Assembly (NCBI GenBank): GCA_963775805.1
Contig: CAVZKG010000002.1
Span: 372,001-436,000, forward strand
Direction: 5' to 3'
DNA from: JAFAMB01 sp963775805
GTDB taxonomy: Bacteria; Verrucomicrobiota; Verrucomicrobiia; Chthoniobacterales; JAFAMB01
Length of the DNA stretch: 64,000 nt
Shown: positions 1-8,105 of the stretch, one piece after another
Layout: the number at the start of each line of letters is the position of its first letter
How positions within the stretch are numbered: the stretch's first letter is position 1
Position numbers and translations under genes: made by a program
The notes under the pieces: generated by a model
Seen by the model: the letters and a program-made list of their open reading frames with translations, nothing else
Database searches by the model: none
What the model was told of the DNA's origin: nothing

Positions 1-453
1 CTCTCAATCAATTTAAGATTCCCGCTCCGAATGATTGGGAACCCGGAATGCCCTATTGCGGAGAGGGAGGCGGACGCGACGGCAGGAAACTCTAAGAAGT
101 GGTCAGTAGTCAGCGTCAGTTGCCAGTGAGGAAATTCGTAGAGGGATACCTACTGCAAGAAGCACGAATCAGAGTGGGAATCTTAGACCGATCAGGCGTT
201 CCCTCAAAGGAACTTCCCCACCGACAACTGGCAACCGACACTGGCCACTTCCCCGACAATTTCCCCACTGACAACTGACACTGGGTGCTGACAACCTCTT
301 CAAATACTTCTTGATGCTCTGACGAGCCGCGTGTTATTGAATCCCGAAGTAATACGCTTTACTGAGGCACGCTGGTTTTCTGTCGTGTCCGGTCGGAATG
401 GTGTATGAACTAGTATAGATCCTCCTCAAAAGAGCGTCAGCGATCCCCCCGCG
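1..453. other. Intergenic region with heptamer-type repeats
   Basis: No gene is supported here. Bases 97-145 and 225-300 carry tracts of the GACAACT / GGCAACC / GACACTG type (and reverse complement), the same 7-bp-period family that recurs at many gene borders in this window. The last 150 bases before the ABC-transporter operon are repeat-free and should hold its promoter, but I cannot point to a convincing -35/-10 pair or operator. Confidence 0.6.
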
Positions 454-1401
454 ATGTCTGACAGAAAATTATCCCCCGTTCAGTCGGCAGTCTTTTCCCC
501 CGAGATTCAGCGCCGCCCGTTTTATCGTGCGCTCTTTTACAAGGAATCGATTTGCGCCTGGATTTTTATCGCACCCGCTCTTCTAGGATTTACCATCTTC
601 TACCTCGTCCCGTGCGTACGCGCGATCTACGTCAGCCTGACAGATTGGAACTTGCTTCGCCCCTCTAAATTCATCGGCACAGCGAATTATTCGCGGCTTT
701 GGAACGATGCGAACTTTTGGAATGCGATGAAGGTCACATTGTTCTACGTCCTTTATAATATTCCAGTCCAGACGGTGATCGGATTGGCTTTGGCAGAGCT
801 TCTTCAACGATTTGGTCGTTCGGTGGCGCTACGATCGCTTATTCTGGCACCCTACCTCATTGCCAATGTGATTGCGGGTATTCTCTGGTTCTGGATGCTG
901 GACCCGTTGCTTGGGTTCTGTAACGCGCTCCTGCACTCTCTCGGATTCGGAACCATTGCCTTTTTTAGCGATCAACACCTCGCTTTGCCGACGATAGCCG
1001 CGGTTAACATCTGGCGACATATGGGCTTCGTGGCATTGCTGTTCTACACTGGAATGCAGGGAATTCCGCGCAGTCTGTATGAAGCGGCTCGCATTGAGGG
1101 AGCCGGACCATGGAAAAGCTTCTGGAACGTGACACTACCGTTGCTGAGACCGACGCTAGTCTTCGTGCTGGTTACTAATATTATCGGTTCTTTCCAGGTG
1201 TTTGATACGATTGCCGTGACGACCTTGGGCGGCCCTGTGAACTCAACGCGCAGCATCGTCTGGTATATCTACGAATCGAGTTTCGTGAATTTCCGCATGG
1301 GTTACGCGTCGGCAATGTCGTGCGCGTTATTCGTGGCACTTGCGATCGTCACCGGCGTACAGATGCGGATTTTGCGATCGGATAAATCGGACCTTGGATG
1401 A
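454..1401 (+). CDS. Sugar ABC transporter permease, MalF/UgpA type
   Basis: Inner-membrane permease of a carbohydrate-uptake ABC transporter (CUT1-type). The 315-residue protein has a hydrophobic N-terminal segment near residues 33-58 and further membrane spans. The cytoplasmic EAA loop that docks on the ATPase is clear at about residues 210-229 (EAARIEGAGPWKSFWNVTLP). It is the first gene of a three-gene operon; its stop overlaps the start of the next permease by 4 bases (ATGA). No ATP-binding subunit lies nearby, so a shared MsmX/MalK-like ATPase encoded elsewhere is inferred. The sugar is unknown. Confidence 0.93.
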   Translation: MSDRKLSPVQSAVFSPEIQRRPFYRALFYKESICAWIFIAPALLGFTIFYLVPCVRAIYVSLTDWNLLRPSKFIGTANYSRLWNDANFWNAMKVTLFYVLYNIPVQTVIGLALAELLQRFGRSVALRSLILAPYLIANVIAGILWFWMLDPLLGFCNALLHSLGFGTIAFFSDQHLALPTIAAVNIWRHMGFVALLFYTGMQGIPRSLYEAARIEGAGPWKSFWNVTLPLLRPTLVFVLVTNIIGSFQVFDTIAVTTLGGPVNSTRSIVWYIYESSFVNFRMGYASAMSCALFVALAIVTGVQMRILRSDKSDLG

Positions 1402-2300
1402 GCGCTATGGACACATCGTCACGGTCGCGTGCGAACATTGCTCGCTGGTTCGGATATGTCGTGCTGGCGTTGTTTGCTCTGATTTCTCTGGGTCCGATCT
1501 GGATCGCGGTGAAGACCGCACTCAGTGATAGCAGAACCCTTTTCAGCAGCGCTAATTCGTTTCTGCCCCAGGATCCCACCCTGTTCAATCTCCAGCGCGT
1601 TCTCGGTCTCGTAAACCCAGCGGATCCGCGGCTAGCTCAGATGAGTTACGGGAAAATCGACTTCTACCGCGCGTTGCTTAATAGCGTTATTTTCACCCTA
1701 CTGGCATCAGCTCCGCAAATCGTGTGTAGCGCGTCAGCGGCTTATGCATTTGCGCGGCTCCGATTTCCTGGTCGCCGATTAATATTCTCTCTTTTTTTAT
1801 CAGCCACGATGATTCCCGGTGTCGTGCTTTTTATCCCTAACTTCATTCTGATCAAGGACCTAGGCTGGCTAAACACATTTCAGGGGATGGCGGCGCCCTA
1901 CGCGCTGATGACACCCTTTGCCGTTTTCTTCCTGCGCCAGATGTTTTTGTCGACCCCTCGGGAATTGGAGGAAAGCGCGTTGATTGACGGTGCTTCATAC
2001 ATTTCGATTTTCTTTCGGATCGTCTTGCCGATTCACCGGTCCGCTCTTGCGACCCTGACAATCATCATATCGTTGTCAGCCTGGAACGACTTTTTCTGGC
2101 CTTTTCTGGTCGGTCGATCCGAATCGGTACGGGTAATGTCCGTCGCCATCAATGCCTTCCGGCAGCAACAAGCAGGGGGCACGCCCGATTGGAGCGGGTT
2201 AATGGCCTGCACTGTTCTCGGGATCGTGCCGATCGCCCTGCTGCTCGTCCTGTTCGGGCGCAAAGTCGTCGAGTCGTTTCAATACAGCAGTCCAAAATAA
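1398..2300 (+). CDS. Sugar ABC transporter permease, MalG/UgpE type
   Basis: Second inner-membrane permease of the same importer, 300 residues with about six membrane spans. The EAA loop at about residues 191-211 (EESALIDGASYISIFFRIVL) is the ATPase docking site. It is translationally coupled to the upstream permease through the ATGA overlap, and the binding-protein gene follows after 26 bases. MalF/MalG-type pairs work as heterodimers, so these two permeases very probably form one channel. Confidence 0.93.
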   Translation: MSAMDTSSRSRANIARWFGYVVLALFALISLGPIWIAVKTALSDSRTLFSSANSFLPQDPTLFNLQRVLGLVNPADPRLAQMSYGKIDFYRALLNSVIFTLLASAPQIVCSASAAYAFARLRFPGRRLIFSLFLSATMIPGVVLFIPNFILIKDLGWLNTFQGMAAPYALMTPFAVFFLRQMFLSTPRELEESALIDGASYISIFFRIVLPIHRSALATLTIIISLSAWNDFFWPFLVGRSESVRVMSVAINAFRQQQAGGTPDWSGLMACTVLGIVPIALLLVLFGRKVVESFQYSSPK

Positions 2301-2326
2301 CCCTCAAAACACCCCCAAATAAACAT

Positions 2327-3640
2327 ATGCGGAATTGGATTAAATTTGCGATGGCCGGCAGCCTCTTTGCTGCCATTCCTGCGCATGCAGTGACTGAGAT
2401 CACCTACTGGTTATGGGACCAGAATCAACCGCCGGCTTATCAGGCGTGCGCCGACGCATTCGAAAAGCAGAACCCGGACATTAAAATCAAAATCACGCAG
2501 ACCGGGTGGATGGATTATTGGAATGCGCTCAGCGCCGCTTTCGTCTCTGGAACGGCACCGGACGTCATAACGGATCATTTGGCCAGGTACCCGGAATTCA
2601 TTCAGAACAACCTGCTTGTTGATCTGAGCCCGCTAATCGCTCGCGATAAAGTGCCCACCGATATCTACTTTGGCGGACTCGTGAAAGTGTGGGGGAGAGA
2701 CGGGAAACAGTATGGTTTACCCAAAGATTGGGATACAATTTCGATTGTCTACAACAAGGCGATGCTTCAGAAAGCCGGAATCGATCCGAGCTCTCTCTCG
2801 AATCTGACATGGAATCCAAAAGATGGCGGATCATTCGGCCAGTTGATCGCTAAGCTGACCATTGATGCAAATGGCAAATCCGGACTCGATGCAGGCTTTG
2901 ATCCCAAGAATGTTAAGCAGTACGGTTTAATCATCGGCGGGGAGCCCGATGGTTTCGGTCAGGTGGAATGGAGTCACCTGGCAGTATCGAATGGTTTCAA
3001 ATTTTACGACGGACCTTGGTCGAAACATTTCTATTATGATGATCCAAAATTGGCCGAGACGATCCAGTGGATCGCTGATATGGAGCTGAAGAAGGGTTTT
3101 ATTGTCCCGGCGAAGGATGCGCGGCAGGCGGGGCCGGACGCCCTGTTCGCCGGCCAGAAAGGTGCGCTGGCTTTCCTCGGATCTTGGGATGTCCATTGGA
3201 GTCAGGAAAACTGCAAGTTTGATATTGGTTTTGCACCGTTGCCGGTCGGTCCCGTCGGACGCAAAACGATGTTCAATGGCTTGGCCGACTCCATATGGAT
3301 CGGAAGCAAACATCAGGAAGAAGCTTGGAAATGGGTCAAATTTCTGGCTTCGCCGGAAGCCCAGAAGATTGTCGGCAGCTACGGCGTAGTGTTTCCGGCT
3401 GTTCCTGAAGGGACCGCGCTTGCCAAGGAGGCGATGGCGAAGAAAGGACTGGATGTCTCCTCGTACGTCAACGAGGCAAATGACCCCAATGCGACTTTTC
3501 TTGCTCCGATTACCGATCACGCCAGCGATCTCCTTAGGATTATGAAAGAAGCGTTTGACGCGATCTTGCTGAATGGCGAAGACGCGTCCAAAACGCTGAA
3601 GTCGGCGAATGATCAGGTCAATGCCTTGTTTGACCAGTAG
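2327..3640 (+). CDS. Extracellular sugar-binding protein of ABC transporter
   Basis: Periplasmic solute-binding protein (family 1, MalE/UgpB-like), 437 residues from the ATG at 2327. An upstream extension of the frame to 2189 overlaps the permease gene and lacks a signal peptide, so this start was chosen: it gives a Sec signal ending near AIPAHA. There is no lipobox, so the protein is probably free in the periplasm. The mature N-terminus (VTEITYWLWD) and the conserved region with the GALAFLGSWD segment are typical of the family. It is the last gene of the operon, followed by a perfect hairpin at 3720-3753. Confidence 0.92.
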   Translation: MRNWIKFAMAGSLFAAIPAHAVTEITYWLWDQNQPPAYQACADAFEKQNPDIKIKITQTGWMDYWNALSAAFVSGTAPDVITDHLARYPEFIQNNLLVDLSPLIARDKVPTDIYFGGLVKVWGRDGKQYGLPKDWDTISIVYNKAMLQKAGIDPSSLSNLTWNPKDGGSFGQLIAKLTIDANGKSGLDAGFDPKNVKQYGLIIGGEPDGFGQVEWSHLAVSNGFKFYDGPWSKHFYYDDPKLAETIQWIADMELKKGFIVPAKDARQAGPDALFAGQKGALAFLGSWDVHWSQENCKFDIGFAPLPVGPVGRKTMFNGLADSIWIGSKHQEEAWKWVKFLASPEAQKIVGSYGVVFPAVPEGTALAKEAMAKKGLDVSSYVNEANDPNATFLAPITDHASDLLRIMKEAFDAILLNGEDASKTLKSANDQVNALFDQ

Positions 3641-3719
3641 TCGATCCCTACCACGAATCGTGCTCGGAACTCTGAACCTCGAACTTCAAACAGCTCACGC
3701 GCTTACGACTCAAGCCTGA

Positions 3720-3753
3720 AAAGTCTCACGAGCCCTTTGGCTCGTGAGACTTT
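3720..3753. terminator. Perfect 15-bp stem hairpin
   Basis: Arms at 3720-3734 and 3739-3753 are perfectly complementary (AAAGTCTCACGAGCC, loop CTTT). The run of A on one side and T on the other makes it a plausible intrinsic terminator for the ABC operon in either direction. It belongs to a set of CTCAC..GTGAG hairpins, with others at 21696-21727 and 23610-23641. Confidence 0.75.
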
Positions 3754-3767
3754 CGCGCGGAACTCGA

Positions 3768-4820
3768 ATGACCCGGCGAATCACCAGCGGTGACATAGCG
3801 CGAGCGGCAAATGTTTCGCAGACGACGGTGTCGTTTGTATTGAACAATACCGCAGGGACCAGTATCAGCGCTCAAACCAGGGCCCGTGTACTGAATGCTG
3901 CCCAGGCCCTTGGATACGTTCCGAACTCGGCTGCTCGGACGCTCGGAAGCGGGAAGACTCATACACTCGGTCTGGTACTCGCTCACGGCGATCTAATGAA
4001 TTTCGATGCTTTTGCCCCGCCATTGATGTTTGCGATCAGCCGTGTATGTAACAAGCGTGGATACAAATTGCTTGTCGATGCCGTGGAACCCGGCGCCAAG
4101 CGAGACGCATACTTCGACCTGACCCGGAGCAAGAGCATCGACGCGTTGATTGTGCTGAACTCCAATTCAGAAGATGAAGCTTTAGTCCGCTTGATTGAAT
4201 CCAATTTCCCCGTGATACTTTTCAGCTCCATTGGTCACCCGAAGGAGAATTCAATTTGCCCCAATACCTGGAAAGCGGCGGAACGCGTTACCCAACATCT
4301 GATTGAATTGGGCCATCGACGGATCGCCCATATCACTTATGCACCGCCGGAATATGTGGGTTCGACCGAGCGGCTGAAGGCGTATCAAAGAGCGCTCGAT
4401 CGAGCTAAGTTACGGCGCGAAGAGCGGCTCGTCGCTTTCGGAGATTTCAGCATGGAGAGCGGCTATGTCGCGATGCGCGAAATCCTGCGTCGAGGAAAGC
4501 CTCCGAGCGCTCTTTTTGCAGGGAACGATACGATCGCCGTAGGCGCATTCGCAGCGCTTCGCGAAGCCGGGCTCGCTGTTCCGGGCGATGTCGCGGTGGT
4601 CGGATTCGATGACCTGCCGATCGCAGCATACATGAACCCTAAACTGACGACAGTGACCACTGATGCCGCTGTCCAAGGGGAGCAAGCGGCGCTGGCTGCG
4701 ATCGATTTGCTCAACGGTCAACGCGTTGGTAAAAAGGTCTGCAAACTTTCGTTGGAGCTGATTGTCCGGGAGTCCTGCGGCGCAAAGAGCCTGCGGCGCC
4801 CGATCAAAGGACGGCGATAA
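3768..4820 (+). CDS. LacI family transcriptional regulator
   Basis: DNA-binding repressor of 350 residues. The N-terminus has the LacI helix-turn-helix and hinge (DIARAANVSQTTVSFVLN), followed by a periplasmic-binding-protein-like sugar sensor with the family's AGNDTIAVGA and VVGFDDLPIA motifs. A GTG at 3744 would also open the frame, but it lies inside the terminator hairpin, so the ATG at 3768 is preferred. Its position just behind the sugar ABC genes suggests that it controls that operon. I see no clear operator in 300-453. Confidence 0.92.
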   Translation: MTRRITSGDIARAANVSQTTVSFVLNNTAGTSISAQTRARVLNAAQALGYVPNSAARTLGSGKTHTLGLVLAHGDLMNFDAFAPPLMFAISRVCNKRGYKLLVDAVEPGAKRDAYFDLTRSKSIDALIVLNSNSEDEALVRLIESNFPVILFSSIGHPKENSICPNTWKAAERVTQHLIELGHRRIAHITYAPPEYVGSTERLKAYQRALDRAKLRREERLVAFGDFSMESGYVAMREILRRGKPPSALFAGNDTIAVGAFAALREAGLAVPGDVAVVGFDDLPIAAYMNPKLTTVTTDAAVQGEQAALAAIDLLNGQRVGKKVCKLSLELIVRESCGAKSLRRPIKGRR

Positions 4821-4895
4821 TGCCCACGATCTCAAAATCCTTACCATTGTTATTCCCTGTTCCGTTGTGGAATCTTGGCTACGTTTGGAATCGTT

Positions 4896-5159
4896 ATGTG
4901 CCGGAACATCAAACCACTCTTTAATTTCGAACCGCCGGTCACTTCGGAAGAAGTTCGAGCTGCCTCACTCCAATTTGTTAGGAAGATCAGTGGATTCAAC
5001 AAACCGTCCAAGGCAAACGAGGCTGCATTTCTCGCCGCAGTCGACGAAATCGCCAGGATCTCGGAAAATCTCCTTCGCTCTCTCGAAACCAATGCGCCCG
5101 CAAAAAACCGCGAGATCGAAGCCATAAAAGCCAAAGCGCGCGCCGCCAGAGCCGCTTAA
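4896..5159 (+). CDS. DUF2277 family protein
   Basis: Small soluble protein of 87 residues that matches the DUF2277 pattern: MCRNIKPLFNFEPP at the N-terminus, then LQFVRKISGFNKPSKANE and an alpha-helical, Lys/Ala-rich C-terminus. The function of this widespread family is not known. The ATG at 4896 is chosen because MCRNIK is the conserved family start; an upstream in-frame ATG at 4875 adds seven unconserved residues. The gene stands alone and heptamer repeats begin shortly after its stop. Confidence 0.85.
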   Translation: MCRNIKPLFNFEPPVTSEEVRAASLQFVRKISGFNKPSKANEAAFLAAVDEIARISENLLRSLETNAPAKNREIEAIKAKARAARAA

Positions 5160-5536
5160 TCCCACATTCCTCTCCCACTGACAACTGACAACCGATACTG
5201 ACAACTTCCCCAACAACCGGCTACTTCCTCTCTTTGCTCCGCTAAATGCTTGTAGGGGCATAACGTGGTCCCAAGCGCCGAAGGCGAGACCAGATCCCAG
5301 CCTGGGCTGAAGCGAAGCGAAGGCCCAGGTACAGTTTTCTAGGAGAGTGAGCGCTGAAAGTGCGGCGGAATGAAGCTGCTGACTTGATGTTGAGAGAGCT
5401 CGCTCGAAGTAAATTCCAAGCGCCTCCAGCGCTAGTCAACCGGCCCCTTCCACTGCGAATGCCGACAACTGGCAACCGACACTGACAACTTCCCCAACAA
5501 CTGACACTGACAACTTCCTCTCCCACTGACAACTTC
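5160..5536. repeat. Intergenic repeats: heptamer tracts plus a CCTGGG-type palindromic module
   Basis: Heptamer tracts (GACAACT, GACAACC and relatives) occur at 5176-5225 and 5460-5535. Between them, 5262-5400 holds one diverged copy of the palindromic family found in tandem at 15.2-16.75 kb (GCCGAAGGCG, CCTGGGCTGAAGCGAAGCG). The second heptamer tract runs directly into the stop codon of the MFS gene at 5537. No gene is supported. Confidence 0.75.
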
Positions 5537-6772
5537 CTACGACCCCGCATCCGCAAGAACAACACTCCTGCTCCGTCGGAAATGCACAAAGGCTTGAACA
5601 AGCGCTATTCCTTGAGCAAGCGCCGCGACGAAAAAGGTGGCGCCTACGCGCCAGTCCATCGGATCGAGCCCGGAGACAGCTGCCAGAATGGGTGCCCCGA
5701 CCAATGGCGCGATGACGCTCATAATACTGCTAATCGAGTTTAACGATCCCAGCGTGATTCCTTGATGCCGCGGGTCGACGGCCTTGGAAGCAATCCCTTG
5801 TAAGGCCGGGCTGGCCACGAACCCGCAAAGATTTGCGAGGATAATCACGTACATCATCCATCCATGAGTAGCAAACCCATAGAGCACATACGCCGCGAAC
5901 GAGGAGGCGAGACCGATCAGAACCGTTCTTTTGTCGCCTAAGACACGGAGCATGAAACGGAGCAGCACGGCCTGCCCCACGACCGCAGCGATCCCGACGA
6001 TAAAGAGCGAGAATCCATTATCGCGTGGGCCCCATCCGAATCGGAAAGTGGCGTAGAGTACCCAAGTTGATTGGATGATAAATTGCGGAAATGCGGTGAG
6101 CACAAAAACCCAGACAAGGCTGCCAATCCCATGCACCTTGGTCAGCCCGAGGAGAGCAGAGAATGGGTTCGCTTTTGCAAAATCGATAGCAGACCGTCGA
6201 CCGGCCGGGAGAGATTCCGGAAGGACGAAAAATCCGTAGAGCAAATTCAGAAGGCAAAAGCCGGCTGCTGCAAAATAGGGAAGCCGAAGCCCGTAACCGC
6301 TCAGAATTCCACCCAGGACCGGACCGCAGATAAAGCCGAACCCAAACATCGCTCCAAGGACGCCTAAGCTCCGGCTCCTCGCCTCGCTGGACGTCACGTC
6401 TGCCACATAGGCTCCGGCCACCGTAAAAGCAGCTCCTGAAGCGCCACCGATCAACCGGGAGACAAGCAAAAGCCAGAGCGAAGGAGCAACGGCGGTAATA
6501 AAAAAATTAAGTCCGATACCAAAAATCGAGACAAGAAGCACCGGCCGGCGGCCGAAACGGTCGCTGAGCGCACCCAGCAATGGAGCCGAGAAAAACTGAG
6601 CCAATCCGAACGAACCGAGCAGGAGTCCGTACCAATGAGCTTCACTCTGTTTGTCCGGCGTCATGGTGGCCACCAGCGCAGGAAGAATCGGAATCACGAA
6701 TCCGAACGAGAGCGTATCGAGAAAAACAGTGACCAGAATGAAAGGAAGACCGGGCTGACGTTTGGCCTGCAT
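5537..6772 (-). CDS. MFS transporter, TetA/DHA1-like efflux family
   Basis: Integral membrane H+-coupled antiporter of 411 residues, the normal length for a 12-helix MFS pump. It resembles the tetracycline-resistance branch: TM1 with FLDTLSFGFVIPILPAL and motif A (GALSDRFGRRPVLL) in loop 2-3. Resistance to any named drug cannot be inferred from this. Both ends of the gene touch heptamer repeats: the stop codon directly follows one tract and the start codon is immediately preceded by GACAACTTCTTCCAAC. No ribosome binding site is visible. Confidence 0.88.
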   Translation of the reverse strand: MQAKRQPGLPFILVTVFLDTLSFGFVIPILPALVATMTPDKQSEAHWYGLLLGSFGLAQFFSAPLLGALSDRFGRRPVLLVSIFGIGLNFFITAVAPSLWLLLVSRLIGGASGAAFTVAGAYVADVTSSEARSRSLGVLGAMFGFGFICGPVLGGILSGYGLRLPYFAAAGFCLLNLLYGFFVLPESLPAGRRSAIDFAKANPFSALLGLTKVHGIGSLVWVFVLTAFPQFIIQSTWVLYATFRFGWGPRDNGFSLFIVGIAAVVGQAVLLRFMLRVLGDKRTVLIGLASSFAAYVLYGFATHGWMMYVIILANLCGFVASPALQGIASKAVDPRHQGITLGSLNSISSIMSVIAPLVGAPILAAVSGLDPMDWRVGATFFVAALAQGIALVQAFVHFRRSRSVVLADAGS

Positions 6773-7213
6773 GTTGGAAGAAGTTGTCAGTAGTCAGTGT
6801 CAGTTGCCAGTGGGAGAAGAAGTAATCAGTGTCGGTTGCCAGTTGCCAACGGAAAAACCCGGTGGGCAGGAGCCGGCGAGACGCCTATGATACTTTTGGC
6901 CGGGCAACGTTCGTACTTCTCGGATTTTGACGGCGTCTAAGGCGTTCCAACCGAGCCGTGTAACATCGTCGCGCCAAGAATCACGAAGCTGAAAGTATCA
7001 TAGGCGTCTCGCCTGTGATCTGTGAGATGCAGCCGACCTCAGTAATCAGTGCCGGTTGCCAGTTGTCAGTTGTCAGTGGAAAAGAAAGTACCAGGCGCTA
7101 GAAGAGCGCTCACTATGGCTGAACAAAGCTTTTTCTCTAAATTCGGATAAGAGTTCTTCTCTCTGAAGGTTCTGACAACTGACACTGACCACTTCCTCCG
7201 ACAACTTCTTCCA
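6773..7213. repeat. Intergenic heptamer tracts flanking a 22-bp inverted repeat
   Basis: Heptamer tracts lie at 6778-6845, 7030-7085 and 7165-7213, the last ending at the phzF-like start codon. Between them, the 22-base sequence at 6875-6896 (GGCGAGACGCCTATGATACT plus TT) is repeated exactly in inverted orientation at 6992-7013, enclosing about 95 bases. Such spaced perfect inverted repeats resemble a very small MITE-like unit. A related GGCGAGACGCC core recurs near 27690. Confidence 0.7.
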
Positions 7214-8005
7214 ATGTTCATTCCACTCTATCAGATCGACGCGTTCACGAATCGGCTCTTCGGTGGTAATCCTGCAGCCGTTTGTCCACTGGATCACTGG
7301 ATTCCGGTTGAAACAATGCAGGCAATCGCGGCCGAGAACAATCTCTCTGAGACTGCTTTCTTTGTTCCCAAAGGGGAGGATTTTGAAATCCGCTGGTTCA
7401 CGCCCGTGGCCGAGATTGATCTTGCAGGGCATCCAACGCTTGCGACGGCTTATGTCATTCTTGAAATGCTCGAACCAAAGCGGACCTCCGTCCGTTTCCA
7501 TACCCGTCAGGCTGGAGCGCTGGCTGTAACGCGTATGGGGGACAAACTGAAAATGGATTTCCCGTCGCGTCCGCCGGCTCCTCGAACCGGGTTAGGGGAT
7601 GTAGCCACTGCGCTCTGCGCCTCCCCGGTTGAGGTGCTTGCGGCACGCGATGGCTTTGCGGTATTTCGGACGGAACAGGAGGTGCGCGCTCTGAAGCCGG
7701 ATTTCTCGAAAGTTGCCGAACTCGATTGTATGGGCTTGATCGCAACGGCGCCCGGCCTTCCTGGAAGTGATACGGACTTCGTCTCACGGTTTTTTGCGCC
7801 GAAGCACAACATTAATGAAGATCCGGTCACAGGTTCGGCGCATGCCACCCTCATTCCATATTGGGCGAAGAAGCTCGGAAAGGAGCGGCTTTTTGCGCGG
7901 CAGATCTCATCGCGTGGCGGCGAGATCTGGTGCGAAGACCACGGCGAACGGGTCTGGATTTCCGGCCAATGTGCACCTTTCCTAAAAGGGACCATTAATC
8001 TCTAA
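7214..8005 (+). CDS. PhzF family isomerase/epimerase
   Basis: Cytosolic protein of 263 residues with the diaminopimelate-epimerase-like PhzF fold. Diagnostic motifs are YQIDAFTNRLFGGNPAAV at the N-terminus, NNLSETAFF with the conserved general acid/base Glu at residue 46, LAGHPTLA, and EDPVTGSAHATLIPYW in the C-terminal half. Only phenazine-cluster members have a known reaction (DHHA isomerisation). No phenazine genes are present, so this is an orphan homologue of unknown substrate. The start codon is preceded directly by a heptamer tract, with no clear Shine-Dalgarno sequence. Confidence 0.88.
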   Translation: MFIPLYQIDAFTNRLFGGNPAAVCPLDHWIPVETMQAIAAENNLSETAFFVPKGEDFEIRWFTPVAEIDLAGHPTLATAYVILEMLEPKRTSVRFHTRQAGALAVTRMGDKLKMDFPSRPPAPRTGLGDVATALCASPVEVLAARDGFAVFRTEQEVRALKPDFSKVAELDCMGLIATAPGLPGSDTDFVSRFFAPKHNINEDPVTGSAHATLIPYWAKKLGKERLFARQISSRGGEIWCEDHGERVWISGQCAPFLKGTINL

Positions 8006-8105
8006 GCTCGGCAACGTTCGCACTTTTGGGAATTTACTAGCATTCTGCGTGGGATCACATCGCACTAGCAACTGAACACTTCTTCTCCCACTGACAACTG
8101 ACAAC

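Noticed and set aside
2189..2326. Longer form of the sugar-binding protein
   Set aside because: It overlaps the permease gene and would bury the signal peptide.
3744..3767. Upstream GTG start for the first LacI gene
   Set aside because: It lies in the right arm of the perfect hairpin and adds residues not seen in the family.
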